Below, in pieces: positions 20,809 to 33,879 of a stretch of 64,000 nucleotides of DNA (the stretch's first letter is position 1; every line of letters begins with the position of its first letter). Under the pieces are notes generated by a model. That model saw nothing but the letters and a program-made list of their open reading frames with translations, was not told the DNA's origin and searched no databases. The DNA is from Phallus indusiatus (taxonomy: Eukaryota; Basidiomycota; Agaricomycetes; Phallales; Phallaceae): contig JAQFWX010000001.1 in NCBI GenBank assembly GCA_027605045.1, positions 2,108,001-2,172,000 on the forward strand, read 5' to 3'. Position numbers and translations under genes: made by a program.

Positions 20809-23800
20809 GGCAGTTACAACAGCCTTTTGTTCCTTCGCTGCGATAAGATCTTGACAGAACCTCAGTGGCAAATGCTAACCACTTAAAGCATCGCGGGAAC
20901 CGGTGTGGGTAGAGTTCGGTGCGTCAAATTCATTGATAGAGGGATTAGTCATTTCTAGCGCCCATGGTGCCGACAGCGACGCGTGACCGTAGCGCCGCGA
21001 TCAATTATATTTTGGTTTTTTGCAATTTACACATTATGTTGCAGTTTGGTTTGCAATTGCTATGTTGGTTGAGATCGCCCAAATGCATTTCATAGCGATT
21101 TTCCATTGGGTAATTAGTCGGGTACTCGTAAGCGTCATTTGACGAACGGTGCAGCCTGAGGCGGCCCACTGGGGCTGATTGCAATTTATAACTCACAGCG
21201 AATACAGAGAAGCTCTGCGAGACTTCAAGCTTCAAGCTTCACTACTCGAACATCGGATGACACGGGTAACTCACTTTCTATAGGTTGCTCCTGGTGTTGG
21301 TTGAACGTTTTAGGGTATTGGCTAAATGAGCGTTGCGAGGTCGATATGGTCGTGGTGCACGCACCTTCTAATCAACCATTTAAAATACCTTGATTGTTAG
21401 CTTTGACAGGGTCCATATTTTAGGCAATCAATTAGGAGACATCATTTTAGGTATATATAATTACCAAAGCTTGTCTTTGGTTCCATTACGACCTGTAAAA
21501 ATTTCGTTTAGTGAGACAAGCGCCCAAGTTTGCAGGATCACATGCCTTCAACTGGTATGAGTAGGCTTAATGCAAAACATTGAGCCTTTTTTTGCTATAA
21601 GTAATGAGTGTCTGGCATGATCATTTAATGGTGATTTTTTTGACCATATTTTGTCAGTAAACTTCAGAGATATAACGCTCAAAAGTGAGCTTTTCAGGAA
21701 CAGGCTCCGTCGATTATATAAGAGAATCATGTGACTTGTTTTTTTTCGTCATTATTGGAGCGACTTATGTAATAATTTTCGTGCGTGGAACGCGTCAGTT
21801 TTCTAGATTGGTGTATAACATTAAAAGTTCGAAGATCACTAGAAAATCAAAGTTGCTTATATCGTGAACATATTGAAGTAAACAGTCAGAAGCTCGAAAG
21901 TTCAAATTCTTGAATCAAACTTCCTTCCCTGTGAATGACGACTGGTTCTGATTATTGCAAGGTTACGATGCCGGTATGTTGGGACTGTTAAAGCACTCTG
22001 ACTATTCCCTTTTGACTCTTCACTTATTATTTAGGTATTGTGATTTTATCTTTTATCCAATGGCACAACTCCAGAACAGTACATATTTGCAATTGACTCC
22101 AGTTCCGGCAGCTACATTCTTTAAGGTTCAAGTTGAGCGACATGTTTTATTTGACTTTGACTACGCATATTCCCATTTGTTTTTTCTTCTATTATTTTTC
22201 ATTGTTAATTTTCGTTCTTATCACATTACTTTCCTTTAGGTCTGAATAGTTTTTCAGTTTTGTTCCCGGGCAATGCTATCGCTTGCGCCGTCTTTTCTAT
22301 CATTTTAAACACCTTTCTAGATTGAAGGTGAAGGGAGAATCCCCGTTTATTATTTTCTTTCTCGGTTTCATTCTCGGACAAGACTAGACTCATTCCGTTC
22401 TCTTTCCTTTTGCTTCGTATAAAATCACATTCGAGTACCAAGACTCGTTTCGTGTATTGATCCTTTCAGTATTGATGAAATTCGCGCGTCGCCCCGTTCT
22501 CCAGATAAGTAGCCTATTTTCTCTTCGTCGTAGATAACATTTTTATCCATCGTTCACATTGGTCCCGCTGTCTTTGCCATGCTTTCAAGTCAGCCTCTGT
22601 CCTCATGTTTCTCTTTATTTTTGTTCTCGTTGCTTGGAGGCACGTTCTGTTCGTTTACACTATTCGACATCCGTCTCGTTGCGATACATGGCTATCTCGG
22701 TCCAATCGTGTTGCCAGCATGTGTAGATGTGGTTGCCTCTAATCTATATCACCTCTGAAGACATGCATAGTTCTGTTATGGAGATGGTCAGCCCCAATCT
22801 ATTCTTCAACCATACGGAAATAAATCTCGGATTATTTGCACTTTTGGAGCCATCTCGTTTTATCTCATTTATCAATTCCCGCGTCACCTCGATTTTGGAC
22901 TACCTCCTCCTTCTATTCCTCCTCCTTCTATTCTTTTTGGTCGGACTAAACCTGGCTTGGGTTTGTTGGCGCGTTTGGACGTCAAACCCAATGCTGCAAT
23001 GCGAATATCTCTCGCCCGAAATCCTGCTTCAATAAGTGTACAAAACCGGTCAGATTTTGTGTAGGAGACCTTGCCATGGTGTACAATGTCAAGTTCAAGC
23101 TTTCGCCTCCTTGGTTTGGACTTTTTGTTATTCACGAACACATTTAAACTGTCAGAATCACTCTTCGAGGTAGGGGTATCGATGATGAGTATTTCGTTGA
23201 TAATCAGCGCTTTGTTCCGTCTATAACAACGTCCACAACAAAATGGTTATTCGTATGACTGTTTCTGTTCGCACAAGTGCCCGAAAGAAATTATCAGTTC
23301 GATGGTCAAGATGGAGATGAATGATATTTATTCTAGGAGTTTCGAAAATGTTTCACAACTTTATTCACCTTTTTTTTCTACATTTCCCTGATCATTTTTG
23401 TTCAATCCCTGAATTGAGACATCCTCCTCTTGCCTCCGACTTTCACAATATGTATTTAGCTTTCAATAGAACGTTTTATGAAGTATTGACAGGCGAGCTT
23501 TGGTCCCTGCCGCACCGTCGGCCCTCGCCTACCTCATACTACGACGGATGCTAATGCTGCTCACGGTGTCTTCGCCATAAGGTGCCAACGCTTTCACAAA
23601 TACTCAACGGAAAGACAACAACCATAGCTTTTTGACACAGCCTGAGTCCTGCCACCGACATCATGTTCTGATCGACTTTAGGAAGCATTTCGGTCTTCAC
23701 CGTTTGTATCGAATTGCGGGAAATGTTATAATATATATATATGACAATATTAATATGGTACGAACGTTCAAGTTTTTTTCATCCACGGCGAACAGGCTGT

Positions 23801-25369
23801 GGCGCAGGCGTACCTCTGTTCAGAGAGAAGGAAAGAAGCATTCATAGGATCCGAGAGCTGAATCACTTAGTTAATAAGGTATCCAATAACCTCGGTGAAG
23901 TGTCGGACGTCCGGAGGGTCTGGAAAATAGGGTCCAAGATGTGACTGTCACTTATTACGTCATGCCGCACGCGGTGTTATGGGGTCGTGTTGTGAACGAT
24001 GAGCGCTTTCTCAGGGAATTTTTTAGACGAACTTCGGGAACGAGCAACTATCACGAAGTCATATAAGTCGCAATATCTAATCCTTGGTATTTACAATGTT
24101 GAGGCAAAACGCACAGTTTTGGAAGGATAGTCTTATGGCCTCAGCTACAGATGCCCACCTTGTTGTCAGTATCATCCATTGATCATCCAAACGCATTTTC
24201 AATCTTTGGTCCTTATTGAAAAAGAACCAGTTTTAGGCACTTCATATATCCAGGCGTTTATGGGCAGAATGTTTCGAATGAGGCATTGAGCTTCACTCAA
24301 AAAACGAAGATCTCATGCACCGCGACGAGGATCAAACCACCTGTAGAGCCGCAGTGCACCCGCGCGAACGACGATGCTATCTGCAAAAAAAAACAAGACC
24401 GATAACATAGTCTCATGGTACGACAACAATCTCCATCCTCAGAAGTCATCCTATTCGTCCCGTCGAATTGTTTTGCGTTGCTTCCGTACCCAGATACCTT
24501 CCATAAACCGATATTTCTATTTCTCTGCAGAAACAAACGTCGCGGAAATATTAGTCTTCGGAGATACCTGATTAAATGCAAATCATTTGACATCATTTTC
24601 ACAGTGCCACCATCCCCAAATAACAGGCTGAGATGTACACGTACAAAAAAATTCGGATGTTGATGTGGTGAGCATCTGAAGTTATGTGACGTTTTCATTT
24701 CGATTCTTGCTTCAACTTCACTGGACAAGGGAATTAACATCCGATCTCCGGTGTCGCTAGTTTCATTGAGTGTCATAAGGGAAGGTCCCACAAATTCTCA
24801 TTAAGAATCTTCTATGTCGAGCTTCTGTCTGGTTTGGAGATATATATGGACCTGACATTTTGACGTTTAGGGATCACAACATCAGACAAGGACGTTTTCT
24901 AGAAACAAGACTGATTGCTAACGTGAATGTTATTGGATATCCCTGTGTATCCGGTGAAAAGGGGTGCGACAACCTTTCAACTTTTTAACACCTGCCAAGT
25001 GTCTCACCAACTATATGCGTTCCGTAGGTTTATCTCTAGTCGGCACTAGAGCAGCGATGGCTTGCTTTCTTGGAACGGCGCCACCTTATTCGACAAATTA
25101 TTGACGTCGTTATAATAGGGCCGGGTGATGAACAATTGGGTTTTCAGCCTGTGCATTAATCAATGATTATCAAGTGAAACATCTACTCACTGACGGGCTT
25201 CCCAGAATAAATGTCAGTCAGTCATGAGGGCTATCCAAAGGCGACTCGAACATTTTGTCGACACTTTACTCTGTTCTCATTTAAAAGGCCCATATATCCC
25301 ACTTCGTAGCCCAAACTACTAGTCGAATCCCGATTTTCTTAGGCATCTTTGTATCTCAACTCCCAAAAA
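20809..25369. other. Gene-poor 4.5-kb region
   Basis: I see no supported gene. The nearest part is the FAD1 upstream region. A hydrophobic frame at 22727-23035 depends on a duplicated CTCCTCCTTCTATT stretch (22904-22935) and has no conserved partner. A 164-codon minus-strand frame (24297-24791) opens without an ATG at its start and has no recognisable domain. Decayed gene fragments cannot be excluded. Confidence 0.4.
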
Positions 25370-27111
25370 ATGAACGACTTGAATAGTACTATCTCCAATA
25401 ACAGCACGATCGTTTCAGAGTCTATTCACGACTTATATTTAGGGTGAGCTAGTACCCTGAATGCATCGCGTTTATTTGACTATGAGACCAGTTACATAGG
25501 ATCGCTTGTTGATGTCAGCGCATTAAGTACGTAAAAATTCAACGTTACTCAAATTCAAAAATTCGTTTAACATTGAAAGTAATGTTCCAGCACTCTTGCT
25601 ATACGCCACGGTGTTAGCTATACCACAGGAATTGGAATATATATGGTTTTCTCCTAGACCCTTCAGTATTCCAAATATACTCTACGCTTGTACAAGATAT
25701 GGAAGTCTAATCACTCAAGCTCTTACCTTCTGGGGGGATTTCGTGCCAGTGAGCCAAACGTCAGTCCCGGGCAGCCTGTAATTATTAACGTTAGCCGTTC
25801 TTCTGAAGCTAGGCAGGTGAGATATCATTTCCGGTGGCACAGGATTTTAATAATACTAAAAGTAATGCAGCTTATGCAACTCCCTTAATGACGTATCAAA
25901 TGCTTTAGTGGTTTTGCCATATGCCGGCGTTCAAGGTCGTCTCGATGCCATGTGGTTTTAAAGAACTTTTACAGATGATTATTTAGGCTTATTGACTATT
26001 CGAGCGTATTCACTGTGCCAGACGAATAGGGTTTTGACCGCAGCTTTAGCCTTCTTTTTCATGGTTGGACTTATCTTATACATTTATGCTAGTAGTAAGG
26101 TCTTTTCAACGTAATTAGACATGCACATACCCACTGTGAATTTAGGTTTAATGGCCCTTGGTGGATGTGAAGGAAGGTGAACGTTGGTTATACGGTACTA
26201 TATTAAATCCTAGCCTTAAGATGTTTTCTCTATTTTAGCCCCGATAGTAGGTTTGATTAAGCATCGTCCATCGAAAGTGTGCTAATGGTCTCATTTTTAA
26301 ACAAATTAGCTGTGGATTTTATAGTGTCCACAAGTATAAATATCTGCGTTATCGTAACTGACTTGCTCGCTATCCTCGTGTGCCTATGGAAGGTGTGGAG
26401 TACATGGAAGGTGAAGCGTGAAATGAGCATTCAATGCAGCAATGACCTTGTGACAATACTATTCAGGCAGGGTGAGTGAGTTTCATCATTTGCGAGACTG
26501 TGTTGATTGATAAAAATATTTATCAGCTGTATGTAGGTTTTGGTAAGCTTGAACAACGCATGGTTGCGGGGTATTTCCTTATGATCTCCCGCTCGGGAAC
26601 TTCAGCTTCATGATTGTCGTCACTGTCACCATTACAATCCTTAATTGTGTGAGCTTTACGTGGAAATTTCTTATTTGATGCTAATATCATTTCCCTGTAG
26701 GTCACGAACAACGTGGGTACATTCTGTTTCCAGGGAGTACTGCCAGTGTAGTGTATTGAACCACATCATGCTACACCAGTTGATAATAGATATAATGAAC
26801 AGTATTCAACATAGGTAACGTCTTTTTCGCCCTCGTGTTAGTGTCATCATTCACCTTCAACCTCAAGTCTTTCGGCGATCATACTCGCAGATTTTACCTT
26901 AGATATTCGTCAACAAAACTCCGCAGCAATTCATGCAAATATGACATTACCAACTCTTCGACTTCAAAGTGTGGCGAATTACGTACACCAATCTATTCTT
27001 GTGGAAATGGGTGACAACGAGCATGAACATACAAGGGAAGATGGTAGACGCAATGATGATTCATCAACAACCCCAGACTTCGAGAATCATTCTATTCAGG
27101 AATCAGCTTGA
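25370..27111 (+). CDS. DUF6533-type seven-helix membrane protein, paralog 1
   Basis: Fourteen exons, 331 aa in frame: 25370-25443, 25492-25526, 25591-25748, 25809-25816, 25871-25935, 25987-26091, 26146-26176, 26239-26246, 26310-26471, 26527-26542, 26606-26648, 26701-26712, 26780-26814 and 26868-27111. The core (LLYATVLAIPQELEYIWFS, then ILYACTRYGSL) matches the DUF6533 pattern of a helix, Glu, Trp, then Leu-Tyr and Arg-Tyr. About seven hydrophobic segments follow, with TWKVKRE after the sixth and an acidic, Ser-rich cytosol-type tail. The N-terminus is Asn-rich with several N-x-S/T sites. Two exons are only 8 nt. It is the most diverged of the five paralogs and stands apart from the duplicated array. 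Role unknown; receptor-like topology is inferred. Confidence 0.8.
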
Positions 27112-27853
27112 GGTTGCGCTTGTACAATAGGCAGAAGCGAAAATCTGTTGAATCTCTGTTATTTGAACTTGGATTGAAATAGACTGTCTCCCTACCGAGG
27201 GTATCTGTGCCCGAGTGACGGGTGGCCTTGTGTACGATCCTCAAGTTTGTCATATCCACGGGAACGTCAAAAAAGTGATTGGTCAATTCTGGTTCCTCAA
27301 CGTTGAACGTTTAACGTTTAACCCCCAAGATGTTGATCTACAAGAAAGGTATTTGCCAGTCCTCTCTTTTTCCCCACATTCGTCCTTAAGCTCTATACGA
27401 ACCGATGTCTACCGTTAACCAACAGACCCCGGTTCAGAAAACAATCAACTTTATAAAGTCCGTTTGATCTCGGGGGTTGTCATTGTGACTCCTGCTGGCG
27501 TTCACTTCGTCGTAATTCCTTTTACTATGTAGAACAGTTTCATGGGTAAATTGATGAGAACGTTGCGGATAATCGATAATCCATATTGCAGATGTCGCGC
27601 CAAGCGTCAATCACACTCGACGGTTTCAGGACGATAAGGTGACCCGTACAAGTCCGTACAATATGATGTCCGTTCGAAAGATGGAAGTACCGGGCTCCAA
27701 TGAGCGCTAACACGAGCTACATGCACTCACAAAAAAGCTTATGTCATCTTTAGTTTCTGTTCGCCGATGACTCCATTCATACCATCACTGAGTCACATCG
27801 TCTTATAATGCTGCTGTATTTAAGGTGTCTAAAAGCTGGTCTCATCATTTATC
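27112..27853. other. Intergenic, no gene seen
   Basis: Separates the seven-helix gene from the fusion gene transcribed the same way. No repeat or RNA gene recognised. Confidence 0.4.
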
Positions 27854-30312
27854 ATGACTTCCGTCTTTTTTTACGAGATGCTGCTTCACCCTCAGGTTCT
27901 CAAGCGCGTCCTCGGTCATGACGGGGAACATCTGCAAGTCGCGCCTGCAATTCTGTTGGAGTATACAAGACATAGAGTTCGGGTGAGTGAACGTTCTGCC
28001 TACTCAAACCGATCGAGGCTTCAGGCGGTTTAGGACTGTGATTATCCCGCAATTTTGTCGTCTTCAGTTTCCCAAAGTTGGTTCAAAAGCGAGTTAAGCG
28101 CCGAGCAACGATCTGTGCAAGGAACTTTGGTAGCTGGTCTCTCAAAGAAGGATTTAGTCTTGATCGATTTGTTCAAAGGAGAGGTAATTAAATCTGTAGC
28201 TCTCCTCGTCTTTTTTTTTTCTTTGATACAGCTTTTTTAATGTACTAGGAATACAACCGTGCGCTTGTAGCAGTCCACCCATGTACGCCGTTCATGGACA
28301 CCCTAAACGGTGTCGCTACCGTCGTTCTCCAAGAATCCGCACCACAAACGCAAGCTTTACTCCCTGCAATATCGGCCTACGCTTACATATGGACGAATGG
28401 TTTTGACTCTCTGCTCCCAGAATTTTGGTCATTTGACGAGTTTATCAAAGAAAAACTATGGCGCTGGGTAGGCAACGGCTGCTTGAATAATGAAGATTAC
28501 TCTCTTGTCGATGGACAGAAGGCTTTGAGTATTAATAGTTCCTCTTCCACAACTTCCAATTCCTCTGATCAACTAGCTATTTCCGACCCACTGCCCCCGT
28601 TTGGACGAACCCTTCGTGCTCAGTTCTTTTTCGAGGATCATATCAATTTGAACCACGGTATTTTTTTGAGTCCATTATATCTGAATAACTCATCATTCGA
28701 CCTTATAGGTTCATTTGGATCCCTACCACGGCCGGTAGCGGAAGCTTGTCAAAAGCTGGAAGTGGAAGTGGAAGCAAGACCCGACTTGTTCCTTCGTCGA
28801 ACATATTTCAAACGTCTCCGAGACGTCCGAGAGCGTTTGGCGCAATTAGTTCATGCCGATATAAATGAAATTGTCATGGTAGCCAACGCCACGCTAGGTA
28901 TCAACACTATTCTGCGAAATATTGAATGGGCTCGAGGTGATATAATCATACGGTGTCAGTCCCTCTTTCTCAGAAATCACTTTGAAACTTATTTATCTTG
29001 TGGTTATAAATATAAAAAAGTTTCAACGACATACGACGCTGTATCACTCACGGCCGACTATATTCGCGATTGCTCACCCCATCTTCAGATTCTTACAATC
29101 CCTTTGACTTTTCCAACTACCCACGCCAACATCGTATCCTCTTTCAAAGAATACATTCAAACCATTTGTCGCCCTACGGACGCCAAGGTTGTTGCTATCA
29201 TAGATTCAATATCCTCCAACCCGGGTTGCCTTCTCCCTTGGCAAGAATTAGTCTACGCATGTCGGGAAGCCGGTATAATTAGCATAGTCGATGCGGCTCA
29301 TAGCATAGGACAAGAATTGCACATCAATCTAAGTCAAGTCCAGCCAGATTTTTGGGTTTCTGTAAGGACGATGATGTGACTGTTTATATATCATTGCTTT
29401 ATAACATCTGATACTTTCCTTTTCGAAGAACTGCCATAAATGGCTCTATACCAAGCGTAGCTGCGCGGTCTTGTACGTGCCTAGCAGGTAACGTTTCATA
29501 GAGGTTTTTCTTCGAAATTTTTCTTGACGTACTAAGATGGATGCTAGGAATCAACATTTTATAAAATCATCTATTCCTACTTCCTGGAATTATGTTCCAG
29601 CCGATCAAAGCGGTCCGCCTCCACTGACACCCAATAAATTTGTGGCACAATTCGATGGTTAGTGTTTTTTTTCCACATTAACGCTAAATACACAGAGGAT
29701 TTATATCGTATGTATCGCATACAGGAAACGGAACTATAGACGTTATCCCCTTTATGAGCGTTTTGCCAGGTATGCTTTAATGAATATTGAATAAACGAAA
29801 GAATATGAAACTTTTATTAGCCTTGAAGTTTCGGGAGATGTTGGGCGGTGAAGAGCGCATCAATCAGTACTGTCATGACTTGGCAATCAAAGGCGGTAGA
29901 CGACTCGCTCAGCTTCTAGGAACAGAGGTCTTTCCCGAGGAACTTACTTCGAACATGGTATGCATATGCGTTCACAAAATGAAAATACTAGCATGATATT
30001 CAAGTTCAAACATATTATAGACGAACATACGTTTACCTCTGCTCATTCCCGAGGAATTTCCGACTGAGACGCTGGCTAAAATGCGTAGAGAGATGGAAGA
30101 TAAACTCTTGCACGAATGGGATTGTTTTGCTGCAGTCTTTGTGCATGATGGAAAATGGTGGACGCGATGCAGCGCGCAAATTTATAATGATGTAAGTGAG
30201 AAAAGCTCAAGGAATATATCTCGTCCAACATGACCAGTTGATAGATTTTGAATACTTGGCTAAAGCTTTAAAGGCGATCTCTGAAGAGATGTCCAAGAAA
30301 TACGTGGATTAA
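27854..30312 (+). CDS. AIG2-like domain fused to class V aminotransferase (Egt2-like PLP enzyme)
   Basis: Ten exons: 27854-27982, 28034-28183, 28249-28657, 28709-29361, 29429-29487, 29548-29657, 29725-29769, 29821-29957, 30021-30191 and 30238-30312; 645 aa in frame. Residues 1 to about 165 are an AIG2/gamma-glutamylcyclotransferase-fold domain (FFYEMLLHPQVLKRVLGHDG, SAEQRSVQGTLVAGL, LIDLFKGEEYNR, WSFDEFIKEKLWRWVG). Residues about 210-645 are a class V aminotransferase-fold enzyme: LNHGSFGSLPRPV, Asp424-Ala-Ala-His427 and NCHKWLYTKR with Lys451 as the PLP Schiff base. This subgroup includes fission yeast Egt2 (hercynylcysteine sulfoxide lyase). Both domains share exon 3, so the fusion is not a model error. 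In the AIG2 part the usual YGTL loop is YEML and the catalytic Glu of FEG-x-Y is Lys91, suggesting loss of activity. Substrate unknown. Confidence 0.88.
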
Positions 30313-30717
30313 ATGCGCAGATTGAAGGACCGAAGAGTTGACATTAGAAGTTACACGTTTTTATTAGATTTATTGTGAAAACGGTTGGCTGCATTAGAGC
30401 GTTTAGACTTTCGAAAAGAAAAAATCGGTGTTTTATACACAATCTATACACGAAAAATAAAAATGAACCAATCCATTAAATGTCTGACGTCGATGCTTGA
30501 GTTCCTCGGATATAACCACTTGAAACCTGTGGTCCTCATGATCACAAAGCTCAGCCCATGACAGCCACTCTATCCAAGGACCGTGTCCATCATCTACATC
30601 GAGTCCGACACAATATGTCCAGACTCAAGTCCAATGGTTCACTGTCCAACCCTGCTTCCATATAAACCCGCATACACAAAGTTCCTATTCCATCAAACTC
30701 GATCTCCCATTTCCGAA

Positions 30718-31287
30718 ATGTCTACCTCCCAATATTTTGGTTCCTCCGGTCAATATCAGGAAAAGTATAGCGCCACTAAAAGCAGACGCATTCTCTCAGG
30801 GGGCTTTTCCGCGTTCTTAAACAAGAAGAGGCGCGGAAAGAATCCACTTGCCATGCAATCTGCTGCGGCTTCATCTATGAACCGAATATGCTCTTTAGAG
30901 GTTTGCTCAACTGGCAAAACTACCAATGTACGTTCTTAGAGTGAGCATTTGCCGCGGTTAATTTCGCTATTTTACAGTTCCAGCCTCTAAAGCTTCCGGA
31001 ACTGCGTCGGCGAAATTCTTTCGGTGCTTGGTTGGAGTATCTTGAGAAAGGTTGGCAAAACAGTGACGATGTAAGTTTCCTTCTTTTCTTTCATTTCCCC
31101 AACATTAGGAAAACCTAACTCGGTTATTATACAGGCGGATACTCCGTATCAGCCAGAACTAATAAAAGAGCGGATAAGGGAAATCGAAGGGAGGTACGAT
31201 GCCGCAGAAAGAGATATCATAAAGGATACGATAGCAAAATCGAAACAGGAGCATCGTATACGAAGGAAGCCTGTCCCGGAGTTTTGA
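30718..31287 (+). CDS. Small unrecognised protein, 151 aa
   Basis: Exons 30718-30927, 30978-31070 and 31135-31287, all in phase 0. It starts MSTSQYFGSSGQ. The N-terminal part is Ser/Lys/Arg-rich and mostly disordered in look (GGFSAFLNKKRRGKN). The middle exon gives LRRRNSFGAWLEYLEKGWQ, and the C-terminus is a charged helix (ELIKERIREIEGRYDAAE) ending RRKPVPEF. No signal peptide or membrane span. I do not recognise it. It follows the fusion gene by 400 bp on the same strand, with no sign of linkage in function. Confidence 0.6.
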
Positions 31288-32418
31288 CATAATTGCCCGT
31301 ATCCTGATTTGATCCTGATTCCTTAAGGTTTTCCTAATACACATCTGACATTCTGCGATTTGCTTCTCGCCTCTTTTTGTTGTTTCGCTATATATGTTTA
31401 AATCAATTTGTTCATCGGAAGATATCAATACATATATGAATTTCCTTACGATATAACCTATCATTTCCAGTCGAGATGCTGCCTTCATTGAAATCAGAAT
31501 AATAGGGTGGCCCGTACGAAACCCATACTGACAGTATTTTGATTGTCTGTCCTAAGTAAACGAAATTAGGATGGAGATACCAGTGAAAATTCTTGCAAGG
31601 GAGGAAACCTTCGCGATAACTGATGTTCCTTTGTCGAGCCTTTGCACCTGGTATCAGCTTTGTATATATATTCCCAGAAGTCACAAGTCGATATCGGCAT
31701 GCATCAAAGAGGCCACAAAGAAGTGATGAATAAGTTACCAACGTGGGCCCGGGTGGCTTGATGTAAGAGTCGCAAGGGAACATTCATGAAACCTGGATTC
31801 AGGTCTAATTAGACCTGAGAGTCGTGATATAAGCTGAATGAGAACTAATCCAGAACAATGCCTACTATTACACCCAAATGTTTATGTGACGAAAACGACA
31901 TGTTTGAATGTTCTACCGGGCCACGTAACTGATGTAGCTTAAGTCGAGATAGTTTTAATGTTCGGGAGCATGAGCAATTGAGCGTTGAGATGGAAGCGAA
32001 AATGGAATTGTTTGAAAGATTGCTCACCTATATATATTCGAAGCAGCGCGGGACTCAGTTCTTTGTGTAAAGGGCGACAAAGGAAAGCAGAACATACCGC
32101 AAACATACCGTATTGGTAAGCGGCTAAAGCCTCGGCTGCTCCAAGCGACGTCAACCTACGCCCACTGACGCCAATTTGATTTTGATTTTTGCATCACTTG
32201 CAGTCCGCCATACATGGTTCACGTCGTCAAAGCTGTTTTTCTTTTAATTCATCGCCAAGTGTTTGAAACCGCTTTAAAAATGGGAAAATCCATGTGGTGC
32301 CGACGCTTCGCCTTTTCATCACAGCATCCGTCTTCGTTTTTCATTCCTTCACGTTGAACAGAGATATTCAGTTCATTACTAGAAACCTTACTTCGAAGAT
32401 TCTCTTCGCGTATACATA
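31288..32418. other. Intergenic, no gene seen
   Basis: Short reading frames on both strands, none with recognisable domains or a duplicate elsewhere. The region lies just left of the second tandem duplication. Confidence 0.4.
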
Positions 32419-33838
32419 ATGGGTGGTTCTCGTGCCACAAATGATCAAGAGCGTCGTCAGCGGATGCTGGAAGCAAAGCGGCGGTGGTATTACAAGTAAG
32501 TCTACCTTTATCGTTGATGTTTATAGAGGAAAAATACTGACTTTCATGAGAACTCGTGCAAAAATTATGGCGGAAAAGAGATCCTCATCTCTCGCAGGTC
32601 TTCTGCTGCGGTAATTGCCCCGCAATCCCTACCACCCGTTTTGTCATCCTTGACAGTCGCGCCCTCTTCTTTGGAGTCAGTTGCTGTCCTTATGTTATCA
32701 CTGCTTTCACCTGCACTCGCCTCTACACAGCCTCCTCCTCCATCCTCGTCACAATCTCCGGTTCCATCTCATGCACAACCGCCCACCGCATCCGAACAGG
32801 CGTTCAAACAAGCAGTGTCCGCCCCGACACATCCTATTTCTCCTCCAGATCAAGTATTACCGGTCACCCTTGAAGTGCATTGTTCGTGTTGCATCAAGCA
32901 CCATACATCATCGATCATCCACGTGTGTGTCACACTCTCGACCACCACCACCCTTCCATATGTCGGGATCGCCACCACCACTTCTCAAATGTGCTCGCTG
33001 GCCCCCTGTAATACCACCGCCGCGTTTGACTAAAAAGTATGTATGAAATTCGTTTTTTGAGCACTTGCTGATAAGTGAGTCAGACATGACTGCCTTGACC
33101 AACTGGCCTCGAGAGAGGGTACCTTGGGTCGTGGTGACGCGGATCACGTCTCTCAACTGATGTTTGATTCAGAGACAGAGAGCTCTGACGCTGTCGGCGA
33201 TATCTCAAATACAGAGTTTATGGACATACAGGAGCACATTGAAACCATCAGATTGGACATACGCGACAAGTGTTCGCGAAGAACATTCATTTTTTAAATT
33301 TGCCTCCGAGTATTTTGACGAAGCAGCAGACCTTCCAACCCACACTTTGGAAGAATTGAAGGATTTCCTGCAAGTACAGACTTCTCAAATTACCGCTGCA
33401 GAAGATTTCGTCAAGTCCATCCACTCGCTGCTTCATCAGACATCTAAATCCAAGAGAGATTCCCGTAGAGTTTTTGGTAACCGTTTTCCTGAATTCAAAA
33501 TCATCATAAGCAAGAACTACTCTAACATAATTGAGTTCTTAAAAACGGCACATTTTCGTGCATCGTTCTTAATGCGATTGCATCATATGCAAGTTCAGTA
33601 TTTAACTATGGCTGTTGAAAACCACAAGTTAAAGGAGTCTATGAAAAGCTACTATGTAGTATATGGTGAGATGCCTCGTGTGTTTGTTTCGAGTTTATTG
33701 ATGATGATTTTCAGAGTAATAGTAAATATCAACAAAACAATAACAATGGATTGTGTGTCACCTTCGACATTTTTAGCGACTGAAAATTCGCGAATTGTCA
33801 GGTTCTTGACCACCCATTGTGGACCGCTGAGGTGCTGA
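32419..33838 (+). CDS. Possible gene of a basic-N-terminus basidiomycete family, model uncertain
   Basis: An ATG at 32419 opens MGGSRATNDQERRQRMLEAKRRWY, followed after a short gap by KILTFMRTRAKIMAEKR. This looks like the basic N-terminus of a large uncharacterised basidiomycete family (ERRxxxxxAxRRYYxxNRxKILxxxR). A Pro/Ser-rich part (32641-33030) and a longer helical frame (33164-33838, FFKFASEYFDEAADL, LKDFLQVQTSQITAAEDFVKSI) follow. Joining these needs an intron of only 31-43 bp and at least one frame change, so the gene may be decayed. A fragment matching about 32817-32960 is present at about 43123-43230, at the duplication junction. Confidence 0.35.
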
Positions 33839-33879
33839 CGGTTGAACAGCATTTCTGAACTCGTAACAGTCACATTTAT

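Larger units (their letters stand above)
14640..20960. repeat. Tandem repeat unit 3
   Basis: Contains the broken membrane-protein copy E and the only intact FAD1. There is no plus-strand paralog upstream of FAD1, so either the array ends here or that gene was lost. It has extra DNA (about 17700-18840) between copy E and FAD1 compared with unit 1. Boundaries approximate. Confidence 0.65.

Noticed and set aside
22727..23035. Hydrophobic 102-codon frame with a Leu-rich stretch
   Set aside because: The Leu run comes from a duplicated CTCCTCCTTCTATT repeat; no conserved partner, domain or splice context.
24297..24791. 164-codon minus-strand frame; also a tRNA-like 3' end (GGTTTGATCCTCG) at its edge
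   Set aside because: No ATG at its start and no recognisable domain. The tRNA-like part lacks pairing T-arm and acceptor stems.
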